Part shown: in pieces, positions 17,987 through 27,107 of the stretch
How the letters are laid out: every line of letters begins with the position of its first letter
Numbering within the stretch: position 1 is the first letter of the stretch
Origin: an uncultured Steroidobacter sp.
GTDB taxonomy: Bacteria; Pseudomonadota; Gammaproteobacteria; Steroidobacterales; Steroidobacteraceae
Assembly (NCBI RefSeq): GCF_937958065.1
Contig: NZ_CALFXI010000002.1
Location: 124,001 to 188,000 of the forward strand
Direction: 5' to 3'
DNA length: 64,000 nt
The notes under the pieces: model-generated
The model's database searches: none
What the model was told of the DNA's origin: nothing
What the model saw: the letters and a program-made list of their open reading frames with translations, nothing else
Translations under genes and position numbers: made by a program

Positions 17987-19399
17987 ATGACACGACTTGT
18001 CTGCGTTTCCAACCGGATCTCCCTGCCACGCAAATCGGCCGCCCCCGGTGGACTTGCGGTCGGGGTCCTGAGTGCGCTCAAGCGCACCGGCGGCCTATGG
18101 TTCGGCTGGGGCGGGGAAACCTGCGAGGGCGAGCCCGGCGAGCCCGACCTGCACATTCGCGAGGGCGTGACCTACGCCACCATCGAGCTGCGCAAGAGCG
18201 AATTCGAGCTGTACTACAACGGCTATTCCAACGACGTGCTGTGGCCGTTGTTTCATTATTTCTCCAAGGGCATGCGCTACTCGAACGAGCAGCGTGAAGC
18301 CTACGAGAACGTCAACCGCATCTTCGCGCAGAAACTGCTGCCGCTGTTGCAGCCGCGCGATCTCATCTGGGCGCACGACTATCACCTGATCCCGCTCGGC
18401 CGTCGGCTGCGCGAGCTGGGGGTGCAGCGTCCGATGGGTTTCTTCCTGCACATTCCATTTCCGAACATCGAGATGCTGCGCGTGTTGCCGTGCTATGCGG
18501 AGCTGCTGCGCGATCTCACCAGCTACGACGTGATCGGGTTCCAGACGCAGAACGACCTGCGCTCCTTCCATAGCGGCATCGAGCATTTGTTCGGTGCGGA
18601 AGCGGTGCGGCCCGATGGGCGGATTCGTATCGGCGATCGCGTGATCCGCGCCGAAGTGTTCCCGATCGGTATCGACGTGGCCGCGGTCGAAGCCGAAGCG
18701 CTCGAGGCCAGCGCGACCGATGTGGTCCGGCGCATGATCGACAGCTTGATCGGCCGCTCGCTGATGATGGGCGTGGACCGGCTCGACTACAGCAAAGGGC
18801 TGGTGGAGCGCTTCTCCGCCTATCAGCAGTTCCTCGAAACGCATCCGGAGAATCTCGGGCGCATCACATACATCCAGATCGCGCCGCTGTCGCGCACCGA
18901 CGTGCGTGCGTACGCCGAGATTCGTCAGGCGCTGGAACAGGCGGCCGGTCGCACCAATGGCCGTTTCGCGGATACCGACTGGACGCCGATTCGTTATCTC
19001 AATCGCAACTTCCCGCATGCCACGCTGATGGGCTTTCTGCGCGCCGCAAAGGTGGGTCTGGTGACGCCGTTGCGCGATGGAATGAACCTGGTCGCGAAGG
19101 AATTCGTGGCGGCGCAGGACCCTGCCGATCCGGGCGTGCTGATCCTCTCCAATCTCGCTGGCGCCGCGCGTGAGCTGTCGTCGGCGTTGCTGGTGAATCC
19201 TTACGACGTTCGCGGCGTCAGCCACGCAATCCAGGCGGCGTTATCCATGCCGCTCAACGAAAGACGCGAACGTCACGCCGATATGATGAAAGTGCTCCGT
19301 CGCAACGACATCGCCGCCTGGACGCGCCGCTTCATGGAAGCGCTGGAGCAGACGCAGGCTGGAGAGAGCCGCGTCCGCGCCATCGGCAGTATCAAATAA
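17987..19399 (+). CDS. otsA: Trehalose-6-phosphate synthase OtsA
   Basis: GT20 glycosyltransferase making trehalose-6-phosphate from an NDP-glucose and glucose-6-phosphate, the first step of osmoprotectant trehalose synthesis. It has 470 residues. It starts MTRLVCVSNRISLPRK with the conserved N9-R10 and the glycine pair at 21-22. HDYHLIPLG lies at 130-138, followed by GFFLHIPFP, DRLDYSKG and the donor-site LRDGMNLVAKEFVAAQ. No phosphatase (otsB) is present nearby. Its neighbour is a mechanosensitive channel, consistent with osmotic physiology. Its stop lies one base from that of the convergent mscS-type gene. Confidence 0.95.
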   Translation: MTRLVCVSNRISLPRKSAAPGGLAVGVLSALKRTGGLWFGWGGETCEGEPGEPDLHIREGVTYATIELRKSEFELYYNGYSNDVLWPLFHYFSKGMRYSNEQREAYENVNRIFAQKLLPLLQPRDLIWAHDYHLIPLGRRLRELGVQRPMGFFLHIPFPNIEMLRVLPCYAELLRDLTSYDVIGFQTQNDLRSFHSGIEHLFGAEAVRPDGRIRIGDRVIRAEVFPIGIDVAAVEAEALEASATDVVRRMIDSLIGRSLMMGVDRLDYSKGLVERFSAYQQFLETHPENLGRITYIQIAPLSRTDVRAYAEIRQALEQAAGRTNGRFADTDWTPIRYLNRNFPHATLMGFLRAAKVGLVTPLRDGMNLVAKEFVAAQDPADPGVLILSNLAGAARELSSALLVNPYDVRGVSHAIQAALSMPLNERRERHADMMKVLRRNDIAAWTRRFMEALEQTQAGESRVRAIGSIK

Positions 19400-19400
19400 C

Positions 19401-20507
19401 TCAGCTGTCTCGCGACGACGGCGGCGCCTTTTCTTCCAGCGCGGCGCGCACGCCGGGCTTCGAGTCCACGTAGTACACCCGCTGCGGCGACCACAGCATG
19501 ATGCGCTCTTTGTCGAGCCACTCCACCAGTCGCAGGTTGATGTCCTGCAGGATCTCCATGTGTTTGGCGTAGTCCGGCGTGAGCACGATGTACACCGCTT
19601 CGAAGTCGAACGACGACGGGCCGATCCTGGCGAAGTGCGAGCGGTCGAAGTTGACTGGTTGATGCGATTCGATCAGTTGACGGATCTTGTCCGGGATCTG
19701 CTGCAGCTTTTCCACCGGCGTCTGCTGATCGACGCTGATATTGATCACCACGCGCCGCGTATTCATCCGCGAGTTGTTACGCACGCGGCTGCTGAGCAGG
19801 TTCGCGTTCGGCATGATGATCTGCTCGCCGCTGAGGCTGCGCAGCCGCGTGCTCTTCACGCCGATGTATTCGACCGTGCCGTTGAATTCGTCGACCTGCA
19901 GTGAATCGCCCACCACGAACGGCCGATCGAGCGTGATGGACAGCGACGCGAACAGATCGCCAAGAATGTTCTGGGCCGCGAGCGCGACGGCGATGCCGCC
20001 GATGCCCAGACCGGCCAGCAGTGGCTTGATCTGGACGCCCAGGTTGTCGAGCGTCAACAGCAGGACGAACGACCAGATGGTGGCGCGGGCCAGGAAGCCG
20101 ATGATGCCCATGGAGCTGGCGGCCGCCGGATCCGACACCTGGCGTTTCCTGTCGAGCGCGGCCAGCACTGCTACCGTCGCCCACAGGCCGATCTGCCAGA
20201 ACACCGCGATGGTGAACAGAGTCAGGATCGCCTTGGTGACCGTGGCCGGCAGCTTCAGCCATTGCGACCCGATGAACAGCGAGGTCACCAGCACGGTGAG
20301 CAGGGTGGTGCGGCTGACGATCTTGAACGGCAGCTCCAGGAGCTCGGTCTCGGGCGTCGCTGCCAGCTTCTGGTAACGCGCCTGGACCGCACTCCGGAGC
20401 AGCAGCAGGAGCAGGAACGCGGCGATGGCAATGCCGGCGGCCACCGCCCAGTGCCATAGCGTGTTGCCCAGGTAGCTCGCTTCGACCAGGTGCTCGACAT
20501 CGGTCAT
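19401..20507 (-). CDS. MscS-family mechanosensitive channel
   Basis: 368-residue small-conductance mechanosensitive channel, an inner-membrane emergency valve for osmotic downshock. N-terminal hydrophobic helices (about 15-40, 65-85, 100-120, 140-160) precede the pore helix rich in Gly/Ala (PLLAGLGIGGIAVALAAQNI) and the MscS beta domain (SITLDRPFVVGDSLQVDEF). The cytoplasmic region follows. The C-terminus is charged and Pro-rich. Start is the ATG at 20507. Convergent with otsA, with no room for an intervening terminator. Confidence 0.93.
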   Translation of the reverse strand: MTDVEHLVEASYLGNTLWHWAVAAGIAIAAFLLLLLLRSAVQARYQKLAATPETELLELPFKIVSRTTLLTVLVTSLFIGSQWLKLPATVTKAILTLFTIAVFWQIGLWATVAVLAALDRKRQVSDPAAASSMGIIGFLARATIWSFVLLLTLDNLGVQIKPLLAGLGIGGIAVALAAQNILGDLFASLSITLDRPFVVGDSLQVDEFNGTVEYIGVKSTRLRSLSGEQIIMPNANLLSSRVRNNSRMNTRRVVINISVDQQTPVEKLQQIPDKIRQLIESHQPVNFDRSHFARIGPSSFDFEAVYIVLTPDYAKHMEILQDINLRLVEWLDKERIMLWSPQRVYYVDSKPGVRAALEEKAPPSSRDS

Positions 20508-20705
20508 CGTTCAGATCCCGGCTGGACTGTCGTCGGTTCCGCAGGATATCGCGACGTCCGAACGGCCTGAAGGCGCGCCCGAACTTTCCGGCAGCGACGG
20601 AACAGGGGCGGCGCCGGCGCGTTGTGCTCGACCGCTCCAATAATACGACTGTGCACATCTGCTAATCTTGCGCGCGTCTTCCACGGCGTAACGGTACTCG
20701 ACCCG

Positions 20706-21824
20706 GTGCTATTCGAATCGGAACGATCTGGCGATGGACTGACGCTGCGGCTGCGCGGCGGCTGGTGCATCGACAATCTCCGTGAGATCGAGAGCTCGCT
20801 CGCGCAACTCAGCGAGCAGAGCCGGCACGTCAGGCTCGACTTCGGCGGCATCGAAACATTGGACCTGTCCGGAGCCTGGCTGTTGCGCAATTGGCTGGAG
20901 CGCGCCAGATCCGCCGGCGGGCGGATCGAAGTGGTGGGCGAGCGGCCCGCGCACTTCGCATTCCTCGATGAGCTGCTCGAACAGAAGAGGCCCGAGCCGG
21001 GCCAGGCCGCGGAGGCCAGTCCGTCGCTGCGGGATGCTGTGGTCTGGATTGGACGAGGCGCGGTTCAGCAAGCCAGACAGACCCGCGAGGCGGTCGGCTT
21101 CTTCGGGCGGATCGCCGCGACCATGGTTCGCGCCATGCGCAGCGCGCATCACCTGCGTCTGCCGTCCATCGCGCGACATATATATGAGACGGGCATCCAG
21201 GCCATTCCCATCGTGGCGCTGATCGCGTTCCTGATCAGCGTCATCGTGGCCTATCTCGGTGCCCAGCAGTTGCGAACGTTCGGTGCGGAGATCTTCACGG
21301 TCGACCTGGTGGCGATCTCGGTGCTGCGTGAGCTGGGCGTGCTGCTCACTTCCATCATCGTCGCCGGCCGCTCCGGCAGCGCCTTTGCCGCCGAGATCGG
21401 CGTCATGCGACTGAACGATGAGATCGACGCCCTGCAGTCCATGGGCGTGGACTTCTACGAGGTGCTGGTCGTGCCGCGCCTGATCGGTCTGCTGATCGCC
21501 TTGCCATTGCTGACTATCATCGCCGACGCCATGGGCTTGCTGGGCGGCGCGCTGCTGTCCTCGCTGCTGCTCGACATCTCGTTGTCACAGTTCGTTCCCC
21601 GCGTGCAGGACGCGCTGGCGCCGACCACATTCTGGGCCGGTCTGATCAAGGCCCCGGTGTTCGCGATATTGATCGCGCTGGTCGGCACGTATCGCGGCAT
21701 GCAGGTGCGCGATTCTTCCCGGGAGCTGGGACGGCTCACGACGGTGGCCGTCGTGCAGTCGATCTTCCTGGTGATCTTCGCCGACGCCATCTTCGCCGTG
21801 GTGTTCGTGGAGCTGGACTTCTGA
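20706..21824 (+). CDS. STAS-MlaE fusion, ABC transporter permease
   Basis: Inner-membrane permease of an MCE-type lipid ABC transporter. About residues 1-95 form a STAS domain (VRLDFGGIETLDLSGAWLL) that in the E. coli Mla system is the separate MlaB protein. Residues 150-372 are the MlaE domain with five membrane helices and the family stretch SIIVAGRSGSAFAAEIG. The start is uncertain. A GTG at 20706 places the protein right at the STAS domain; a TTG at 20622 would add 28 residues without similarity and lie upstream of a TAATCT promoter-like box. Its stop overlaps the ATPase start by one base. Confidence 0.88.
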   Translation: MLFESERSGDGLTLRLRGGWCIDNLREIESSLAQLSEQSRHVRLDFGGIETLDLSGAWLLRNWLERARSAGGRIEVVGERPAHFAFLDELLEQKRPEPGQAAEASPSLRDAVVWIGRGAVQQARQTREAVGFFGRIAATMVRAMRSAHHLRLPSIARHIYETGIQAIPIVALIAFLISVIVAYLGAQQLRTFGAEIFTVDLVAISVLRELGVLLTSIIVAGRSGSAFAAEIGVMRLNDEIDALQSMGVDFYEVLVVPRLIGLLIALPLLTIIADAMGLLGGALLSSLLLDISLSQFVPRVQDALAPTTFWAGLIKAPVFAILIALVGTYRGMQVRDSSRELGRLTTVAVVQSIFLVIFADAIFAVVFVELDF

Positions 21825-22597
21825 TGAGTGCCGGCCAGCAAACCCCGATCATTTCGGTGCGCAAAGTGGTCAACCGCTTCGGCGCGCAGGTCGTGCACGA
21901 TGGCGTGAACCTGGACGTGATGCCCGGCGAGGTGCTCGGCATCGTCGGTGGCTCGGGCAGCGGCAAGTCGGTGCTGCTCAGGACCATGCTCGGTCTGCAG
22001 CGGCCTGCCTCCGGGCAAGTGTTGATCGAAGGCCGCGACATCACCCAGATGAGTGACTCGGAACTGCTGTCGGTCAAGCGGCGTTACGGCGTGACCTTCC
22101 AGCACGGTGCGCTGTTCAGCTCGCTGTCCGTGGCGGAAAACATCCAGCTGCCCATTCGCGAGTATTTCGATGCCTCGCCGGCGGCGCTGGAAGCGTTGAC
22201 CGAGCTGCGGCTGCGCATGGTCGGGCTGCCGGTGGACGCCGGCGGCAAACTGCCTTCACAGCTCTCCGGCGGCATGGTCAAACGAGCCGCGCTGGCGCGG
22301 GCGCTGGCGCTGGATCCGGCCTTGTTGTTTCTCGACGAGCCGACCGCCGGCCTCGATCCGATCTCAGCGGCCGGCTTCGACGAGCTGGTGACCTATCTGC
22401 ATCGCAGCCTGAAGCTGACCATCGTCATGATCACCCACGACCTGGATACGCTGCTGGCCACCTGCAATCGCGTGGCGGTGCTGGTTGACAGAAAAATCGT
22501 GGTCGATACGCTCGACGGCATCATGAAGAACCCGCATCCGTGGATTCAGGAGTACTTCCACGGCCCCCGTGCCCGCGCGGCACAGGCGGCTGTGTAA
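21824..22597 (+). CDS. MlaF-like ABC transporter ATP-binding protein
   Basis: ATPase of the MCE lipid transporter, 257 residues. It has Walker A GGSGSGKS (about 45-52), signature SQLSGGMVKRAALARAL, Walker B LLFLDEPTAGLDP and the switch His in MITHDLD. Sequence order and length match MlaF/TtgA-type ATPases. TGATG coupling links it to the permease, and the MCE gene begins six bases after its stop. The C-terminus (about 240-257, HPWIQEYFHGPRAR) contains the Phe-His-Gly segment common to MlaF proteins. Confidence 0.93.
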   Translation: MSAGQQTPIISVRKVVNRFGAQVVHDGVNLDVMPGEVLGIVGGSGSGKSVLLRTMLGLQRPASGQVLIEGRDITQMSDSELLSVKRRYGVTFQHGALFSSLSVAENIQLPIREYFDASPAALEALTELRLRMVGLPVDAGGKLPSQLSGGMVKRAALARALALDPALLFLDEPTAGLDPISAAGFDELVTYLHRSLKLTIVMITHDLDTLLATCNRVAVLVDRKIVVDTLDGIMKNPHPWIQEYFHGPRARAAQAAV

Positions 22598-22603
22598 GTC
22601 CGC

Positions 22604-23539
22604 ATGGAAAGAGACGCTCATTACGTCGCCGTCGGCGCCTTCATCCTGCTGGTCATCGCCATGGCGGTGGGCTTCGTGCTCTGGTACACCGACGCGAACG
22701 ACGGCCGCGAGTACCGGCGCTACGAGATCTATTTCACCGGCTCGGTCAGCGGCCTGGACCGCGGCAGCCCGGTTCGTTTCCTCGGCGTGGATGTCGGCCG
22801 GGTGCGCCGGCTGTCGATCGATTCCAGCGATGCGACCCGCGTCCACGTGGTGGTCGAAATCGACAAGACTGCGCCGGTCTCGGCGGCCACTCGCGCCAGC
22901 CTCGGCCTGCAGGGCGTGACCGGTCTGCTGTATGTGAATCTGAAAGAAGCCTCCGACGTGGATCGCAATGCACCGCTGGCGCAGGGCGAACAATATCCCG
23001 TGATCGAGGCGGTCGAATCCGACTTCGATGCGTTCCTCGCCAGCCTGCCGGAACTGATGGGGCGCGCGAACACGCTGCTCGAGCGCATCTCACGAGTGGT
23101 GTCCGACGAGAATCTCGCCGGCATCGCCGACACCATCAAAGGCATGCGCGACACCATGGCGACCATGCCGCAGACCGCGAAGGACGTGCAGGCGCTGGTC
23201 ACCGAGTTGCGTGCGACGGTCGTTGAAATCCACGGCGCCTCCGAATCGTTGCGTGGCATGACCGCCGACGCGCGGCCTGAAGTGCAGACGGCACTGGTTC
23301 GCATGAACGAGATTGCGGGCCACCTCGCCCAAGCGTCCGCGCGCATCGACACGTTCACGCAGAAGAGCGAAGTGCAGCTCGGCAACTTCACGGAGCAGGG
23401 CCTGTTCGAGCTGGAGCGGCTGATGCGCGAAACGCGTCAGGCGGCGCGTGAATTCCGCGACCTGTCGCGCAACCTGAAAGAAAACCCGTCGCAGATTCTG
23501 TATGAGCCGCCGCAGAGCGGCGTCGAGATCAGGAAATGA
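22604..23539 (+). CDS. MCE domain protein (MlaD-like)
   Basis: Substrate-conduit subunit of the lipid transporter, anchored in the inner membrane and facing the periplasm. It has 311 residues: a membrane helix at about 8-28, the MCE/MlaD domain at about 38-115 (VRFLGVDVGRVRRLSI, then GVTGLLYVNL), then a long helical region with repeated hydrophobic heptads. It is longer than E. coli MlaD (183 residues), so it may form a tunnel-like extension as in longer MCE proteins. The next gene overlaps it by four bases (ATGA). Confidence 0.92.
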   Translation: MERDAHYVAVGAFILLVIAMAVGFVLWYTDANDGREYRRYEIYFTGSVSGLDRGSPVRFLGVDVGRVRRLSIDSSDATRVHVVVEIDKTAPVSAATRASLGLQGVTGLLYVNLKEASDVDRNAPLAQGEQYPVIEAVESDFDAFLASLPELMGRANTLLERISRVVSDENLAGIADTIKGMRDTMATMPQTAKDVQALVTELRATVVEIHGASESLRGMTADARPEVQTALVRMNEIAGHLAQASARIDTFTQKSEVQLGNFTEQGLFELERLMRETRQAAREFRDLSRNLKENPSQILYEPPQSGVEIRK

Positions 23540-24210
23540 GCACGCGCATGAGAACCGGGTGGGTTGCCGCTGTCGCCGCGTTATCTTGTACCGCATGTAC
23601 CAGCTCGCTGTTCGACAGCGAGCTGCCGGTGCCGAGCGCGTATGTGATTGCGTCGGCGCGTGGCGGGACCGTTACCGGGGCACCGAGCACGCCGGTGGAT
23701 ATTTCCATCGGTCGGCCGGACTTCTCGCCGGGTCTCGACAGCGAGCGCATCGCCGTGCTCAAGGGTCGCGAGCTCGATTACTTCCGGGGCGTGCGCTGGG
23801 GCGGACGTACCGTCGAAGTCGTGCAGAACATGCTGGTCGCGACCATGAACGATCAGCAGTTGTTTCGCAGTGTCACCGCCGAGCAGTCGCGGGTTGCCAA
23901 CGATTACACCCTGGACGTCGAAGTCCGCAACTTCGAAGCCGAATACGCCCAGGGCCCGACACCCGATGCGCACGTGATGATCATCGGTCGATTGATCCGC
24001 GTCGCCGATCGCAGACTGGTGGCGACCGTCAGCAGCGATGCGCGTGTGAGCGCGACCGAAGACCGCATGAGCGCGGTCGCCGCGGCGTTCGAAGGGGCTG
24101 CCCAGAAAGTCGCTGTGGACCTGACCAGACAAACCGCCGTCGCCGTGGCCGAGGATCAGCCGGCCCTGCGCAAGTTGCGCGGCGAGAGTAACGAACCCCG
24201 TCCCGAATAG
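23536..24210 (+). CDS. ABC-type transport auxiliary lipoprotein (PqiC-like)
   Basis: Predicted outer-membrane-directed lipoprotein, 224 residues, of the ABC transport auxiliary/PqiC family that partners MCE proteins. A hydrophobic leader is followed by Cys18 and Cys21 (AALSCTAC); either could be lipidated. The mature part has the family pattern with GRPDFSPGLDSERIAVL and YFRGVRWGGRTVEVVQNML. It overlaps the MCE gene by four bases, closing a four-gene transport operon that has no MlaC-type periplasmic carrier. Confidence 0.88.
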   Translation: MSTRMRTGWVAAVAALSCTACTSSLFDSELPVPSAYVIASARGGTVTGAPSTPVDISIGRPDFSPGLDSERIAVLKGRELDYFRGVRWGGRTVEVVQNMLVATMNDQQLFRSVTAEQSRVANDYTLDVEVRNFEAEYAQGPTPDAHVMIIGRLIRVADRRLVATVSSDARVSATEDRMSAVAAAFEGAAQKVAVDLTRQTAVAVAEDQPALRKLRGESNEPRPE

Positions 24211-24245
24211 TCGCTCGCGCCGTGCTCCCGGCGCCCTGAATCCCG

Positions 24246-24935
24246 ATGTTTGCTGCGTTCATCAAAAGTTGGTTGTGCCTCGCCGGCGTCTGCCTGCTGT
24301 CGGCGGCGGCGAGTGCGGACGACCGGGATTTCTCGGGCACGGTCGGCAAGATCTTCGATGGCGACAGTTTCCTGGTGCGGCCGGCGAAGGGGCGCGATGT
24401 CGACGTGCGTTTGCAGGATATCGATGCACCCGAGAAAACCCAGCCGTACGGCAACGCTGCTCGTGCCGCTCTCGTGAAGCTGATCGGCGGCCGCAAGGTA
24501 TTCGTCGATGTGATCGAGACCGATCGTTACGACCGCAAGATCGTTCGTGTGTATCGCGAGCCGGACCGGCTCGATGTGGCGAAGGCCATGGTGCGCGACG
24601 GTCACGTCTGGGTGTATCGACGCACCGTCCACGATCGATCGTTGATCGAGCTCGAAGAGCAGGCGCGTGCCGGTCAGCGCGGCTTGTGGGCCTTGCCGTC
24701 GAAGGATCGGATGCCGCCGTGGCAGTACCGGTATCTGCAGCGTCAGAAATCCAAGCGCGCCTCGCTCGACCTAGAACGTACTCAAGCCCGTCGCTTCCAT
24801 CAGGCGATAGCGCCAGTAACGCCCGGTGTCGTCGTCTTGCCATGCGCCGAAAGCGGCGGTGAAACTGGTGCCGGGTGGACCATCGTTATGCCACAGCCGG
24901 TCGAAATAACTGATCATTTCTATGCCGAGCGCTGA
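24246..24935 (+). CDS. Exported thermonuclease-like (SNase) protein
   Basis: 229 residues with a signal peptide (about 1-24) and a staphylococcal-nuclease-type OB fold (about 28-155). Catalytic residues are recognisable: Asp38/Asp40 in KIFDGDSF, Arg55, Asp60 and Glu63 in VRLQDIDAPEK, and Arg97 in RYDRKIVRV. It probably degrades nucleic acid outside the cytoplasm. The last 55 residues or so have no nuclease similarity and lie antisense to the end of the convergent phospholipase D-like gene (165-base overlap). A TAG in the +1 frame at 24773-24775 suggests the natural end may be near residue 176. Confidence 0.87.
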   Translation: MFAAFIKSWLCLAGVCLLSAAASADDRDFSGTVGKIFDGDSFLVRPAKGRDVDVRLQDIDAPEKTQPYGNAARAALVKLIGGRKVFVDVIETDRYDRKIVRVYREPDRLDVAKAMVRDGHVWVYRRTVHDRSLIELEEQARAGQRGLWALPSKDRMPPWQYRYLQRQKSKRASLDLERTQARRFHQAIAPVTPGVVVLPCAESGGETGAGWTIVMPQPVEITDHFYAER

Positions 24936-26279
24936 GGCCGCGCGCAACTCGATCGCGACGTTCGCTTCCAGATTGTAATTGCCGATGTTGCGGCGGGTGA
25001 GATTCGCCGAGCCCAGCGATGCGATCAGCCGGTCGCCGTGCGTCACCAGGGCCAGCTTGGTGTGGAATTGCTCGCCATGCGTGCGGTACCAGCGCACCTG
25101 GATCTTTTCATCGCTCCTGCGCACCAGCTCGGCCGCCACCGGACGATTCGGCACGCCGTCTTTCTCGCGCCCGAAGGCATCTTTGTTTGGATCGAGGATC
25201 AGCCGCACTTTCGCGCCACGCGAGGCGGCGCTCAGCAGTGACTTCACGATCTTGCGATCGGCCAGATAGAACGTCGCGATGCTGACACTGTCGCCGTTGC
25301 GCGTGGTATCGATCGCTTCGACCAGGTGATCGCGAATGGCCTGCTCGGTCAGGAACTGCAGCTGGATCGGCTCGGCGGGCTGAGTCGTCGCCGGCTCGGC
25401 CGTGGCATAGATGTGACCTTTCCATCCGGAGAAGCGCGCCACCGCCATCTCGCTGTTCACGACCTCTTGCGCCAGCGGCCCGCTGAAACGCAGCCCCACA
25501 TTGGAATGCGAGCTGCTGCCATCGTGCGGATTGGCCGACGTGACCATTCCGGTCAGCGTGCCGTCGGCGCGATCGGCGACGATGACCTTGCGATGATTGG
25601 CCTTGAAGTTCGCCAGCGCCAGCCAGCTCCGGAAGGTGATCGGCGGGCTGCCCGGCGGCGCGAACGGATTCATCATCGAGCCGCCCTCGGCCGAGTTGCC
25701 CCACCATTGCAGGAACATGCGCCACAGCGCCGAATAGAGGGCGTTGGAATCGCGCAATTGGTTCAGATCCGTACTGATGACGTCGATGCCAGCGGCGCGC
25801 AGCTCGTTCAGCAGCGGCGATGGCATGCCGCCGTAGACGTCATTGATCGGATCCGTGATCAGCAGAACGGTCAGCTCGGGCCTGGCGGCTTTACGCGCGA
25901 GCAGGCGATCGGCGAGCTGCCGGCTGAGCGGCCGATAGACGCCATCGGCCGCGCCCATCATGTCATTGAGCAAAAAGAAATCGGCGACCACGAACGACTG
26001 CGCCTGGTCGATGATGTCGAACACCTCATCGAAGATGTGCTGCTCGCGGACGGTCTGGCCATCGGGCAAGGAGGTGGTGAGATCGTAAAGGAACTGGACG
26101 TCACTGGCCTCGGCGCTCACCAGTGGCGCGGTCACATTGGTTCCCGGCGGCATGGGTTTGGTGACATTCCAGCCGGCGACCGCGGCCCACCACGCCAGGA
26201 AAGCCCACCACAGCCACCGTTTCTGGAAGCGCCGACGCGGCGCCGGTCGATCCGGTTCTTCTTCGAGCAAGGACTCCAT
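24771..26279 (-). CDS. Phospholipase D / cardiolipin synthase-like protein
   Basis: 502-residue PLD-superfamily protein. An N-terminal membrane anchor (about 20-37, RWLWWAFLAWWAAVAGW) is followed by two PLD domains. The first HKD motif is complete (H229, K231, D236). The second has H406 and K408, but position 413 is Thr where Asp is usual (Asp416 follows), then the conserved SANLTRRN. It could be a phospholipid-modifying enzyme or cardiolipin synthase-like; the sequence alone does not decide. The 3' end overlaps the antisense nuclease gene. Confidence 0.87.
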   Translation of the reverse strand: MESLLEEEPDRPAPRRRFQKRWLWWAFLAWWAAVAGWNVTKPMPPGTNVTAPLVSAEASDVQFLYDLTTSLPDGQTVREQHIFDEVFDIIDQAQSFVVADFFLLNDMMGAADGVYRPLSRQLADRLLARKAARPELTVLLITDPINDVYGGMPSPLLNELRAAGIDVISTDLNQLRDSNALYSALWRMFLQWWGNSAEGGSMMNPFAPPGSPPITFRSWLALANFKANHRKVIVADRADGTLTGMVTSANPHDGSSSHSNVGLRFSGPLAQEVVNSEMAVARFSGWKGHIYATAEPATTQPAEPIQLQFLTEQAIRDHLVEAIDTTRNGDSVSIATFYLADRKIVKSLLSAASRGAKVRLILDPNKDAFGREKDGVPNRPVAAELVRRSDEKIQVRWYRTHGEQFHTKLALVTHGDRLIASLGSANLTRRNIGNYNLEANVAIELRAASALGIEMISYFDRLWHNDGPPGTSFTAAFGAWQDDDTGRYWRYRLMEATGLSTF

Positions 26280-26354
26280 GCCCCGAATTGTAGTGGGCCT
26301 GGTCCGGCGGTGCTGCCAACCAGTGTTTGTTTCTGCGTCTGTGTCGCGGACTAG

Positions 26355-27098
26355 TTACGGTTTCCAGTCGCGTGACCGTGCGGCTCGTTCTTGCTCGCGA
26401 TCCAGTGCCTCGCCGGTCATGCTTTGTTCGACGGCGGCGAGAATCGCCGGAGGAAGGTCCGTACCGGCCATACGGTACTCGCCGCCCTGGGCGCCGCCAA
26501 CCGCTTCGCTCAGCGCCCGGACCTTCCAGGCATTCGGCTCACGGCAGGCGAAGCCAGCGGTCGAGGTCGCGACGAATGTGCGGCAGTATTCTCCGCTCGT
26601 AGCACGGAATGCGAGGCCGATCCTGACGGTTGCATCTTTGTCAGCCTCACCGAGCTGATCGGTGAGCGCGGCCGCCAGTTCTCCGTGGGCGACGATGCCT
26701 TCGGCAGTGGTTGCAAACAAACTGGAATGCGCAGGTTGCAGGGCCGTGCGCCCGGCGAGAATGCCGATCACCAGGCTGGCCGCGATCGAGGTCCATTCCA
26801 CCCAGGTCCAGCGGCGCGGATGCGTGGCCCGCTGCCTGGCTGTACGAGCGGCGTTGAGATCCGTCACCGTCGCGGGCCTGGTGGGCGATGCGGCCGCGGC
26901 GTCGAGCAGGCGGTCGGGAATGGGCTCCTCGAGCACGTCATCGAAGGCGACGCTCACCTCGGCTCGCAGCCTGCGATGCTGCGCGACCCGCTCGGCGATC
27001 GAGGGATCGAGCGCCATCGCGGCTTCGATCTGGCGGCGCAGGTCGGCATCGACTTCATTGTCGGCATACGCCATCAGGACTTCATCCGAGAACTGCAT
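26355..27098 (-). CDS. Anti-sigma factor, membrane-anchored
   Basis: 247 residues, directly downstream of an ECF sigma gene (9 bases). Residues 1-60 are an acidic helical domain (SDEVLMAYADNEVDADLRRQ), as in anti-sigma factors that hold ECF sigmas. It lacks the His-x3-Cys-x2-Cys zinc motif, so it is not a ZAS-type factor. One membrane helix lies at about 98-118 (WVEWTSIAASLVIGILAG), followed by a periplasmic domain of about 120 residues with two Cys. The sensed signal is unknown; cleavage of the periplasmic part by a protease is a usual mechanism. Confidence 0.85.
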   Translation of the reverse strand: MQFSDEVLMAYADNEVDADLRRQIEAAMALDPSIAERVAQHRRLRAEVSVAFDDVLEEPIPDRLLDAAAASPTRPATVTDLNAARTARQRATHPRRWTWVEWTSIAASLVIGILAGRTALQPAHSSLFATTAEGIVAHGELAAALTDQLGEADKDATVRIGLAFRATSGEYCRTFVATSTAGFACREPNAWKVRALSEAVGGAQGGEYRMAGTDLPPAILAAVEQSMTGEALDREQERAARSRDWKP

Positions 27099-27107
27099 GG
27101 ACCACCT

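Noticed and set aside
18095..19225. 376-residue minus-strand frame opposite otsA
   Set aside because: otsA is complete on the plus strand with GT20 motifs.
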